Of a DNA stretch of 64,000 bases, positions 35,986-43,754 are shown piece after piece. Each line of letters starts with the position of its first letter. The stretch's first letter is position 1. The notes below the pieces were generated by a model. The model saw nothing but the letters and a program-made list of their open reading frames with translations. It did no database searches and had not been told where the DNA came from. This DNA is from Saccharothrix carnea (lineage in GTDB: Bacteria; Actinomycetota; Actinomycetes; Mycobacteriales; Pseudonocardiaceae): contig NZ_PYAX01000022.1 of assembly GCF_003014735.1 (NCBI RefSeq), positions 34,530-98,529 of the forward strand. Direction: 5' to 3'. The position numbers were made by a program, and so were the translations under genes.

Positions 35986-38577
35986 GTGACTGGCGACAAC
36001 AACGCGCGCGGGCAGTGGTGGAGTGCCGTCGCGGACTGGCGGAATTGGCGTCTGCCGGTCAAGCTCGCCGCCGTGCTGGCGGTGCCCGTGCTCGTCGCCG
36101 TCGGCGCGGGCGTGGTGCAGATCCGCGGGTACGTCAAGAGCGCCGACACCTACGCCGCGATGCAGCGCATCGTGACGCTGCGCGCCGGCATCGACCCGCT
36201 GATCGCCGGTGTGCAGGCCGAACGCGCGTTCTCCGCGCAGCGGGCCGAGGGCTCCGGCGTGGTCGAGGCCGACTTCCGGGACTTGACGCGCACCACCGAC
36301 AACGCCGCCGCGGGCGTGCGCAACCTGATGGAACGCACCACGACCCTCGGCGAGGTCGCCAACGCCCGGTTCCGCGACGTCGCCGTGCAGCTGGACGGCC
36401 TGCCGCAACTGCGCGAGCGCGTGGTGTCGGGCAGCGTCGACCTGGAGGGTGCCATCGGCGGCTACACCGTCGTGGTGCGCGCCCTGCTCGACTTCGACCA
36501 GGCCATGGTCGGCGACTTCGGCGACCCGGCGCTGTCCGGCACCGCGACCGCCCTGCACAACATCGCCATGGCCGGTGAGCAGGTGTCCTGGCAGCACGCC
36601 ACGGTGCTGGCCGGCATCAGCCGCGGCGGGCTGACCGACAACGAGATCACCGCGCTGGAGCAGTCCTACACCCGCCAGCAGGACAAGCTCGCCGACTTCT
36701 CCGCCGTCGCCACGCCCCAGCAGCAGGCCGACTTCCGCAGCACCGTCTCCGGCCAGCAGGTCGACCTCCGCAACAGCCTGTTCCAGCAGGTGCGCACGAA
36801 CTCCGGCGCGGTGGAACTGCTGGTCAAGGCCGACGCGTGGAACGACGGCTCGGACGCGACGCTCAAGCAGATCGGCGTGGTGCTGCGGTCGCTGGAGGAC
36901 CAGCTGACCACCGCCGCCGGTCGGCTGCAGGACTCCACCAGCGACCGGGCGGGCGCCGCGTCGGTGATCCTGCTGGCGTCGATGTTCGCCGCCGCCGCGG
37001 TCGGGTTCGTCGTCGGCAGCTACCTGCTGCGCTCGCTGCGCGCGCTGCGCACCGCCGCGCTGGACGTCGCCGAGCACCGCCTGCCCACGCTGGTGGCGCA
37101 GTTGCGGGAGAACGCCGCGCACGACGTCACCGTGGCGCCCGTGCCCGTGCACACCAGGGAAGAGCTGGGCCAGCTGGCCCGCGCGTTCGACGCGGTGCAC
37201 CGGCAGGCGGTCAGCTCCGCCGCCGAGCAGGCCGACCTGCGCACCGGCATGCGCAACGCGTTCATCAACCTGTCCCGCCGCAGCCAGGGCCTGGTGGAGC
37301 GGCAGCTCAAGCTCATGGAGGAGCTGGAGCGGCAGGAGGAGAACCCCGAGCAGCTGGCGAACCTGTTCAAGCTGGACAACCTCGCCACCCGGATGCGCCG
37401 CAACAACGAGAACCTGATGGTGCTGTCGGGCAGCGACGTGGCCCGCCGCTTCACCCGCCCGGTGCCGCTGGGTGACGTGCTGCGCGCCGCCGCGTCCGAG
37501 ATCGAGCAGTACCAGCGGGTCGTCGTGCATACCACGCCGTCGGTGGAGGTCGTCGGCTACGCCGCGGGCGACCTGGTCCGGCTCGTCGCCGAGCTGCTGG
37601 ACAACGCGACCGCGTTCTCGCCGCCGCGCACGCAGGTGATCGTAGGAGGACGGCCCCGGCCCGGCGGCGGCGTGCTCGTCGACGTGGTCGACCTCGGCGT
37701 CGGCATGTCGGAGGAGGACCTGGCACAGGCCAACCGCCGGATCGCGCTGGCCGCGTCGGAGGACAACGGCGAACTGCCCGTGTCACGCCAGCTCGGCCTG
37801 TACGTGGTCGGCAGGCTCGCCGGTCGGCACGGCATCGACGTGGTGCTGCGCGAGCAGGGCGACGGTCTGCGCGCGGTCGTGGCGCTGCCCGCCGAGCTGG
37901 TCCGCGCGACCGGTCCGGCGCCGTCGCGCGCGGTGCCGGCGCAGGCGTCGATCCCCGCTCCGTCATCGCCGTCCACGGGGCCGCAGCCGGTCGTGCCGCA
38001 CTCGGCGGGGTCGTACTCGAACGGCGTGCGGCCGGCGTCGCCGCACTCGACGGGGCCGCAGCCGGTGTTGCCGCGCGCCACCGTGCCGCCACCCGCGCTG
38101 CCGCCGTCCGTACCACCGTCGACCGCGCCGCCGTCCTCGCTGCCGCAGCCGGCCCTGCCGCCTGTCGTGCCGCTGAAGGAAGACGGGTGGTCGCCGTTCC
38201 GCGGGCGCACCGTCGAGCCGCCGGCCGCCGCACCGCCCGCCCCGCCGGCGTCCGCGCCGCGGCGGAGGGCCTCGACCTGGTTCGGCGGCGCACCGGTGCC
38301 GTCCGGGCCGGCTGAACCGCGGCACCGCGCCGCGGATACCCACGCGCGCGGGGAGGCGCCCGTGAACGACAAGCCTGTGAACGACATTCCGGCGGAACTG
38401 CCCAAGAGGCAGCCGCGGACCAATCTGGTGGCCGAACGGCCGAGTGCACCCGACGCGGTGGCACCCGTACGGAGGGATCCGCAGGCGACACGCGGCTTCC
38501 TCGCCAGCTACCAGACCGGGATCCGGCAAGGTGTGCGGGGATCCGGTGAGAATCGAGCTGGGCAGGAGAACGGATGA
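35986..38577 (+). CDS. cvnA: Conservon sensor kinase CvnA (nitrate/nitrite-sensing histidine-kinase-like)
   Basis: 863 residues from the GTG at 35986; a longer frame runs from 35869 and the start is uncertain. TM1 at about 25-45 precedes an extracellular helical NIT-type sensor domain, then TM2 at about 325-345 (VILLASMFAAAAVGFVVGSYLL). A helical linker reads NAFINLSRRSQGLVERQLKLMEELE. A HATPase domain has ELLDNATAFSPPRTQV, VDVVDLGVGMSEEDL and LGLYVVGRLAGRHGI. A Pro/Ala-rich tail of about 220 residues follows. No classical phospho-acceptor His box is evident. CvnA proteins act with CvnB, CvnC and the GTPase CvnD in eukaryote-like membrane signalling complexes. Confidence 0.9.
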   Translation: MTGDNNARGQWWSAVADWRNWRLPVKLAAVLAVPVLVAVGAGVVQIRGYVKSADTYAAMQRIVTLRAGIDPLIAGVQAERAFSAQRAEGSGVVEADFRDLTRTTDNAAAGVRNLMERTTTLGEVANARFRDVAVQLDGLPQLRERVVSGSVDLEGAIGGYTVVVRALLDFDQAMVGDFGDPALSGTATALHNIAMAGEQVSWQHATVLAGISRGGLTDNEITALEQSYTRQQDKLADFSAVATPQQQADFRSTVSGQQVDLRNSLFQQVRTNSGAVELLVKADAWNDGSDATLKQIGVVLRSLEDQLTTAAGRLQDSTSDRAGAASVILLASMFAAAAVGFVVGSYLLRSLRALRTAALDVAEHRLPTLVAQLRENAAHDVTVAPVPVHTREELGQLARAFDAVHRQAVSSAAEQADLRTGMRNAFINLSRRSQGLVERQLKLMEELERQEENPEQLANLFKLDNLATRMRRNNENLMVLSGSDVARRFTRPVPLGDVLRAAASEIEQYQRVVVHTTPSVEVVGYAAGDLVRLVAELLDNATAFSPPRTQVIVGGRPRPGGGVLVDVVDLGVGMSEEDLAQANRRIALAASEDNGELPVSRQLGLYVVGRLAGRHGIDVVLREQGDGLRAVVALPAELVRATGPAPSRAVPAQASIPAPSSPSTGPQPVVPHSAGSYSNGVRPASPHSTGPQPVLPRATVPPPALPPSVPPSTAPPSSLPQPALPPVVPLKEDGWSPFRGRTVEPPAAAPPAPPASAPRRRASTWFGGAPVPSGPAEPRHRAADTHARGEAPVNDKPVNDIPAELPKRQPRTNLVAERPSAPDAVAPVRRDPQATRGFLASYQTGIRQGVRGSGENRAGQENG

Positions 38578-39017
38578 GCACGCAGAAGTCGCGACAGGTC
38601 GACCAGTTCGGCTGGCTGGTGGGCAACTTCGCCGATCGCGTGCCCGGGGTGGCCCACGCCGTGGTGATCTCGGTGGACGGTTTGCTGTTGACCGCGTCGA
38701 GCGGCCTGCCCGATGACCGGGCCGACCAGTTGGCCGCGATCGCGGCGGGCGTGGCGAGCCTGACCGAGTCGGCGGCGAGGTGCTTCGACGGCGGCGGCGT
38801 GTTGCGCTCGGTGATCGAGATGCAGTACGGGATCATGCTGTTGATGTCCATCAGGGACGGCTCGTGCCTCGCCGTGCTCGCCGCCCCGGACGCCGACGTC
38901 GGCCAGGTCGCCTACGAGATGACCGTGGTCGTCGACCAGGTCGGCCAGCTCTTGACCCCCGAGCTGCGCGCCCAGCTCCACGGCGCGAAGCGGATGATGG
39001 CCCGCCCGTCTGCGTGA
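38574..39017 (+). CDS. cvnB: Roadblock/LC7 domain protein CvnB
   Basis: 147 residues, a single roadblock/LC7 fold (FGWLVGNFADRVPGVAHAVVISVDGLLLTASSGLPDDRADQLAAIAAG, then SVIEMQYGIMLLMSIRDGSCLAVLAAPDADVGQVAYEM). Roadblock proteins regulate small GTPases, and in conservons CvnB works with CvnD. The ATG overlaps the cvnA stop by four bases. Since no cvnD follows, its GTPase partner must be elsewhere or absent. Confidence 0.93.
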   Translation: MSTQKSRQVDQFGWLVGNFADRVPGVAHAVVISVDGLLLTASSGLPDDRADQLAAIAAGVASLTESAARCFDGGGVLRSVIEMQYGIMLLMSIRDGSCLAVLAAPDADVGQVAYEMTVVVDQVGQLLTPELRAQLHGAKRMMARPSA

Positions 39018-39024
39018 GGTGGTC

Positions 39025-39555
39025 ATGGACCGGAACGAGGAGCCAGGGGCGTCGGACGAGACGTTCGCCGCCCTGCTCAACGGTTTCAGCCTCGACTCCT
39101 CCCGCCGTCGCAAGCAGGAGAAGCCGAGACCCGAGCAGGAGTCGACCGCGACTGGGGACACCAAGCCCCACCGGCCGGTCTTCCACGACGAGGAGGACGA
39201 TTTCGAGTACCCGCGCGAGGAGGCGGCCTCGATCGTCCGCGCCTACTCGTGGACCGGTGGCCGCACCACGTCGTCGTTCCAGCTGGAGATCGAGACGCTG
39301 GTGTCGGCGGTGGACTGGGACTACCCGGGAGCCATGAAGTCCGAGTACCACGAGGTGATCAACCTGGTGGCCAGACCGCGGTCGGTGGCGGAGATCGCCG
39401 CCTTGCTGCGCCTGCCACTGGGCGTGGCCAAGGTGCTGTTGGGCGACATGGCCGAACGCGGCCTGATCGACGTCCACTCCACCGCGTCCTCGGACGGCGC
39501 CCAACCGGACCTGGGCCTGATGGAACGGGTCCTGGCGGGCCTGCGACGCCTGTAA
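39025..39555 (+). CDS. cvnC: DUF742 protein CvnC
   Basis: 176 residues. The N-terminal 60 or so are charged and probably disordered. The DUF742 core (IVRAYSWTGGRTTSSFQLEIETLVSAVDW) and winged-helix-like part (YHEVINLVARPRSVAEIAALLRLPLGVAKVLLGDMAERGLI) follow. I chose the ATG at 39025 for its GAGG site five bases upstream; a GTG lies two codons earlier. It ends the conservon here. In Streptomyces the cvnD GTPase normally comes next; here a 22-bp repeat array starts 31 bases after the stop. Confidence 0.92.
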   Translation: MDRNEEPGASDETFAALLNGFSLDSSRRRKQEKPRPEQESTATGDTKPHRPVFHDEEDDFEYPREEAASIVRAYSWTGGRTTSSFQLEIETLVSAVDWDYPGAMKSEYHEVINLVARPRSVAEIAALLRLPLGVAKVLLGDMAERGLIDVHSTASSDGAQPDLGLMERVLAGLRRL

Positions 39556-39585
39556 CGCTACGCCGGGATTGCTACCACCAGGTTG

Positions 39586-39783
39586 CGCGTGTCCTACGTC
39601 CAGAACACGCGTGTCCTACGTCCAGAACACGCGTGTCCTACGTTCAGAACGCGAGAGTCGTACGTTCAGAACGCGAGAGTCGTACGTTCAGAACGCGAGA
39701 GTCGTACGTTCAGAACGCGAGAGTCGTACGTTCAGGTCACGCGTGTCCTACCTTCAGGACCCCCGAATTCAACGTTCGGGTTC
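39586..39783 (+). repeat. 22-bp tandem repeat array 2 (family A), nine units
   Basis: Nine contiguous units with exact 22-bp spacing start at 39586, 39608, 39630, 39652, 39674, 39696, 39718, 39740 and 39762. Units 1-3 and 8 carry CGCGTGTCCTACGTTCAG-type sequence (TACGTCCAG in units 1-2), and units 4-7 carry CGAGAGTCGTACGTTCAG. The last unit carries GAATTC (CGAATTCAACGTTCGG). The array starts 31 bases after the cvnC stop in the sense direction. There is no inverted partner. Any frame through it is an artefact of repeat translation. Confidence 0.93.
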
Positions 39784-39871
39784 GGCGCGCCGCCTTTGCG
39801 TGATGATCAGCACACGACCTATCGTGCCTTCAGTGCCGACCGAAGTGTCGGCCGTGGGACGAGGGGGTCGG

Positions 39872-40336
39872 ATGAGCGTCGGACGGGAAACGCGGCTGTC
39901 GGCGTGGATCGAGCGGTTCGCGGCGCACTTCGCCGAGGAGGGCATCCCGCTGATCGGCGGGCGCATCCTCGGCTACCTGCTGGTGTGCCAGCCGACTGAA
40001 CGGACCGCCGCCGAGCTGTCCCAGGAGCTGGAGGCGAGCAGCGGCTCGATCAGCACGAACCTGAAGTTCCTGGTCAACGCCGGTTTGGTGACCAAGCGCA
40101 CCCGGCGCGGCAGGCAGGCGGCGCAGTACCGGATCAACGAGAAGCGGTGGGTCGACCTGATCCAGCGCAAGCTGGACGCGCTGGTGAGCGTGCGCGAGCT
40201 GACCGAAGCCGGGATGCGGCTGATGAGCGGCGACCCCGAACGCGCCATGCGGCTGCGGACCGTGGACGACCTCTACACGTGGCTGGCGACGGAGCTGCCC
40301 GGCGTCTGGGAGCGCAGGCCCTCGTCCTCGCGCTGA
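39872..40336 (+). CDS. GbsR/MarR-like winged-helix transcription regulator
   Basis: 154 residues. The winged-helix segment is GYLLVCQPTERTAAELSQELEASSGSISTNLKFLVNAGLVTKRTRRGRQAAQYRI, with an N-terminal helix (RLSAWIERFAAHFAEEGIPLIGGRI) typical of GbsR/MarR-type regulators. The C-terminal helices should dimerise. The ATG at 39872 is preceded by GAGGGGGTCGG; the long upstream extension of the same frame is only translated repeat array. It overlaps the 3' end of convergent ctaA by 64 bases. Ligand and targets are unknown. Confidence 0.85.
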   Translation: MSVGRETRLSAWIERFAAHFAEEGIPLIGGRILGYLLVCQPTERTAAELSQELEASSGSISTNLKFLVNAGLVTKRTRRGRQAAQYRINEKRWVDLIQRKLDALVSVRELTEAGMRLMSGDPERAMRLRTVDDLYTWLATELPGVWERRPSSSR

Positions 40337-41226
40337 GGCCGTTCGCGGGTCGACACCCACACCGCCGCGGTGGCGACGACCACCGCACCGGCGCCCAGCA
40401 CGTGCAGCGAGACCAGCACCTCCGGCACGCCGGTCCAGTACTGGACCATGCCCAACGCGCCCTGCGCCAGCACCACGGCCACCAGCGCGTAGTACGGCCG
40501 CCGCGGCACGGGGTGGCCGCGCAACGCGAACCCCAGGGCGATGAGCATGCCGAGGAACAGGAACAGCAGGTCGGCGTGCACCTGCGACAACGTGTCCACC
40601 GGCAGGTCCAGGCGCGGGGTGGCCGCGTCACCGGCGTGCGGCCCGGCGGCGGTCACGAACGTCCCCGCCAGCAGCAGCAGCCCCAGCGTCACGGCCTGCA
40701 CGACCTGCAACGCCAGCAGCGCCCGCGGCACGCGTGGCCGGGCGGGCTCGTCACCCTCGCCCAACGCCGCGACCAGCAGCACGGCGAACCAGACCAGCAG
40801 CATCGACACCAGGAAGTGCACGCTCACGGTCCACCACAGCAGGCCGGTGAGCACGGTGAACCCGCCGATCACGGCCTGCAGCACGACACCGCCGAACTGC
40901 ACCAGCGCCAGCACCACGACCCGCTTGCGCCGCGGCCGGTTGAACCACGCGGCCAGCACGCACAGCCCGGCGATGACACCGACCACGCCGGTCAGCGTGC
41001 GGTTGCCGAACTCGACCCACTGGTGCAGCGACGCCACCTCGGGGTGCTCGACCGGCACGAGGCTGCCCTCGAAGCACTGGGGCCAGGTGGGGCAGCCGAG
41101 GCCCGATCCGGTCACCCGCACGATCGACCCGGTGACCGCGATGCCGCCTTGGGCGATCACCACGGCGATGGCGAACGTGCGCTGGAACGTGCTCAAGAAG
41201 GAGGTGAGCCAGGATGGGGCGGACAC
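40273..41226 (-). CDS. ctaA: Haem A synthase (COX15/CtaA family)
   Basis: 317 residues with eight TM helices. It oxidises haem O to haem A. Conserved features are GSIVRVTGSGLGCPTWPQCFEGSLVP, where the two cysteines form the disulfide of type-2 CtaA, then HQWVEFGNRTLTG with the haem-ligating His, WWTVSVHFLVSM, and LSQVHADLLFLF. The GTG start is at 41226. The 3' 64 bases overlap the convergent regulator gene. ctaB, the preceding enzyme, lies 15 kb away. The neighbouring ABC genes are in the same order in mycobacteria. Confidence 0.95.
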   Translation of the reverse strand: MSAPSWLTSFLSTFQRTFAIAVVIAQGGIAVTGSIVRVTGSGLGCPTWPQCFEGSLVPVEHPEVASLHQWVEFGNRTLTGVVGVIAGLCVLAAWFNRPRRKRVVVLALVQFGGVVLQAVIGGFTVLTGLLWWTVSVHFLVSMLLVWFAVLLVAALGEGDEPARPRVPRALLALQVVQAVTLGLLLLAGTFVTAAGPHAGDAATPRLDLPVDTLSQVHADLLFLFLGMLIALGFALRGHPVPRRPYYALVAVVLAQGALGMVQYWTGVPEVLVSLHVLGAGAVVVATAAVWVSTRERPQREDEGLRSQTPGSSVASHV

Positions 41227-41272
41227 GACCCGATGGTAGGTACCACTGGCTGAGAACCGTCGTCCGGGGGTG

Positions 41273-42055
41273 TCACCCGAGCTTGGTGGTCTTCACCGCC
41301 AGCGCGCCCGCGGCCACGCCCCAGATCACCAGCACGGCGACGTGACCGAGGTCCGGCGCCGTCCCCTCGACCACGGCGTCGTGCAGCGCGAGCGCGAGAG
41401 CGGCGGACGGCAGGGCGTCCACGACGGTCGCGAGCCACGTCGGCAAGGTGTCCACGCCGAGCGCCACGCCGCCGATGAGCAGCAGCACGAACCACACGAT
41501 GTTGGCCAGCGCGAGCACGATCTCCGCCCGCAAAGCACCGCCGAGCAGCACGCCGAGCGCGCCGAACGACAGCGTCCCCAGCACGATCAGCACCGCCGCC
41601 CACAGCAGGCCGGTCGCGGACGGTAGCCGCCAGCCCAGCAGCAGGGCCGTCCCGGCGATGATCACGACCTGCACGGCGACCACGGCCAGGGCCGCGACGA
41701 CCCGTCCGGCGACGAGCAGCCAGCGGGGGAGCGCGGTCGCGGCGAGGCGCTTGAGCACGCCGTAGCGACGGTCGAAGCCGAGCGCAATCGCTTGCCCGGT
41801 GAACGCCGACGAGATCACCGCCAGCGCCAGGATGCGGGCGGTGGCCGAGCCGACCCGCGGTTCGGGCACCGGGATGACGTCCATCAGGCTCATCGCGACC
41901 AGCAGCGCCACCGGGATGAGCACGGTCAGCAGGATCTGCTCGCCGTTGCGCAGGGTGAGCACCGTCTCCGTGCGGGCCTGGGCGAGCAGCATCCGGCCGA
42001 GCTTCCCGCGGCCGGGTGCGGGCGTGAACGTGCCCGGTGCGAAACGTTCGGTCAC
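41273..42055 (-). CDS. ABC-2 type transporter permease
   Basis: 260 residues with six TM helices (ILLTVLIPVALLVAM, ILALAVISSAFTGQAIALGFDRRYGVLKRLAATALPRW). This is the typical ABC-2 exporter permease pattern with GFDRRYGVLKRLxATPL-like sequence. It pairs with the ATPase gene directly upstream, whose stop it overlaps by four bases (GTG start at 42055). The substrate is unknown; the pair next to ctaA corresponds to mycobacterial Rv1457c-Rv1458c. Confidence 0.92.
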   Translation of the reverse strand: MTERFAPGTFTPAPGRGKLGRMLLAQARTETVLTLRNGEQILLTVLIPVALLVAMSLMDVIPVPEPRVGSATARILALAVISSAFTGQAIALGFDRRYGVLKRLAATALPRWLLVAGRVVAALAVVAVQVVIIAGTALLLGWRLPSATGLLWAAVLIVLGTLSFGALGVLLGGALRAEIVLALANIVWFVLLLIGGVALGVDTLPTWLATVVDALPSAALALALHDAVVEGTAPDLGHVAVLVIWGVAAGALAVKTTKLG

Positions 42056-42990
42056 GAGCGCAGCTCCCTGCCGGTCAGCTCCAGGAACACGTCCTCCAGG
42101 CTGCGCCTGGCCACGGTCAGCTCCTCGGCCAGCACGCCCTGCTGCGCGCACCACGAGGTGACCGTGGAGAGGACCTGCGGGTCGATGTGGCCGTGCACGA
42201 CGTAGGTGCCGCGGCTCGCTTCACGCACCTGCAGGCCCTCCGGCAGGGCGTCGCGCAGCAGCGTCAGGTCCAGCCCGGGCCGGGCGCGGAAGCGGAGCTG
42301 CCGGTCGTCGGCGTGGTGCTCGGTGAGCTCGGCGGGGCTGCCCTGCGCCACGACAACGCCCGCGTCGACGATCACGACGTGGTCGGCGAGGGCTTCGGCC
42401 TCGTCCATGAGGTGCGTGGTGAGCAGCACGCTGACGCCGTCCGCCCGCAGCGCCGACACCAGCTCCCACACCAGGCGGCGGGCCTGCGGGTCCATGCCGG
42501 CGGTCGGCTCGTCCAGGAACACCAGCTCGGGGCGTCCGACCAGGGCGCACGCCAGCGACAGGCGTTGCTGCTGCCCGCCCGACAGCCGCTTGTACGGGGT
42601 GCGCACCGAGGACGACAGCCCCAGCACGTCCAGCAGCCACGCGGGGTCGAGGGGGTTGGCGGCGCAGGCGGCCACGAGGCGCAGCATCTCGTCGGCGCGC
42701 ACGCCGGGGTAGCCGCCGCCACCCTGCGGCATCACGCCGATGCGGGGCCGCAGCCGGTCGCCGTCGCGCTTCGGGTCGAGCCCGAGGACGCGCACCTGGC
42801 CACCGTCGGCCGCCCGGAATCCCTCGCACACTTCCACGGTCGTCGTTTTCCCGGCGCCGTTGGGTCCGAGGAGCGCGAGGACCGTGCCGGTTTCCAGGGT
42901 GAGGTCGAGTCCGTTCACCGCGACGGTGGAGCCGTAGCGCTTGACCAGCCCCGACACTTCCACGGCAGGGTGCTGGGGGTGCGGGCTCAC
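42052..42990 (-). CDS. ABC transporter ATP-binding protein
   Basis: 312 residues. Walker A is GPNGAGKTTT near 43, the Q-loop lies in MPQGGGGYPG, the signature is LSGGQQQRL, Walker B is LVFLDEPTAGMD, and the H-loop is TTHLMDEAEAL. The C-terminal 90 residues are the extension usual in CcmA/DrrA-type drug and lipid exporters. It energises the downstream permease. GTG start at 42990. Confidence 0.95.
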   Translation of the reverse strand: MSPHPQHPAVEVSGLVKRYGSTVAVNGLDLTLETGTVLALLGPNGAGKTTTVEVCEGFRAADGGQVRVLGLDPKRDGDRLRPRIGVMPQGGGGYPGVRADEMLRLVAACAANPLDPAWLLDVLGLSSSVRTPYKRLSGGQQQRLSLACALVGRPELVFLDEPTAGMDPQARRLVWELVSALRADGVSVLLTTHLMDEAEALADHVVIVDAGVVVAQGSPAELTEHHADDRQLRFRARPGLDLTLLRDALPEGLQVREASRGTYVVHGHIDPQVLSTVTSWCAQQGVLAEELTVARRSLEDVFLELTGRELRS

Positions 42991-43127
42991 GACGCGGAAG
43001 CCTAGGGCGTGGCCCGCCCCACCCCCGTGGTGGGGTCAGCCCCACCAGGGTTCTCCGGGTGGCTTCAGGGTCGGCTCGGGGGTGTTCCCGATATCTTCCG
43101 TCGCCATTTCGGACCAGGATTTTCCTC

Positions 43128-43754
43128 GTGGTGGAGATCCGGGGGAAAAGACGGGCGGCGGTGTTGCCGCTGGCTGTTGTGGGGCTTGTCCTGTCGCTGT
43201 TCCCGATTGTTTACCTGCACGTGGCGTCGGTCGGCGAGCTTAGCCCGATCACCCACACGATCAGCGACTACATCTTCGTGGACAACGGCAGCGGGCTGCT
43301 CGCCGTCACGTCGCTGACCCTCGCGGCGGCGTCGGTCGGCCTGCTCGTCGCCCTGGTCCGGTCCGGTCTGCCCAGGCGGGGGCCGGTGGCGGTGCTGATG
43401 GGGCTGTGGTCGGCGGGGCTGGCGGTGGCCACGGTGTTCCCGACCGACCCGACCGGCACGCCGACGTCGTTCGCCGGCGCGGTGCACCGGTACGCGGGCG
43501 CGGTGATGTTCGCGAGCCTGCCGCTGGCGGGGTGGCTGATTTCCCGGACGTTCATCTCCAACACCGCGCTGCGCCGTTTTTCCGTTGCCGCGGGTATCAC
43601 CTCGGTGGCGTTCATGGTGAGCCACGTGTCGGTGGTCTACCCGGGCAGCGGCGCAATCGTCCTCGGCCTTTTCGAACGCGTCCTGTTCGCGTTGCTGTAC
43701 GGCCTGCTGTTCGCGCTGGCCTCCGCCGTGCTGCGCCGCGAGGAGGCGTCATGA
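43128..43754 (+). CDS. DUF998 family integral membrane protein
   Basis: 208 residues with six TM helices. HTISDYIFVDNGSGLLAVTSLTLA, FPTDPTGTPTSFAGAVHRYAGAVMF and the terminal VLFALLYGLLFALA segment match DUF998. The function of this family is unknown. I chose the GTG at 43128, with AGGA eight bases upstream; an in-frame longer version starts at 43059. The stop overlaps the start of the transporter-glycosyltransferase gene by four bases. Confidence 0.85.
   Translation: MVEIRGKRRAAVLPLAVVGLVLSLFPIVYLHVASVGELSPITHTISDYIFVDNGSGLLAVTSLTLAAASVGLLVALVRSGLPRRGPVAVLMGLWSAGLAVATVFPTDPTGTPTSFAGAVHRYAGAVMFASLPLAGWLISRTFISNTALRRFSVAAGITSVAFMVSHVSVVYPGSGAIVLGLFERVLFALLYGLLFALASAVLRREEAS

Noticed and set aside
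39586..39783. Possible CRISPR array
   Set aside because: The 22-bp units are directly contiguous with no unique spacers, and no cas genes are in the window. The same holds for the arrays at 5611 and 26184.
39569..39871. N-terminal extension of the winged-helix regulator through array 2
   Set aside because: The extension is translated repeat. The ATG at 39872 has a good upstream site and starts just before the conserved domain.
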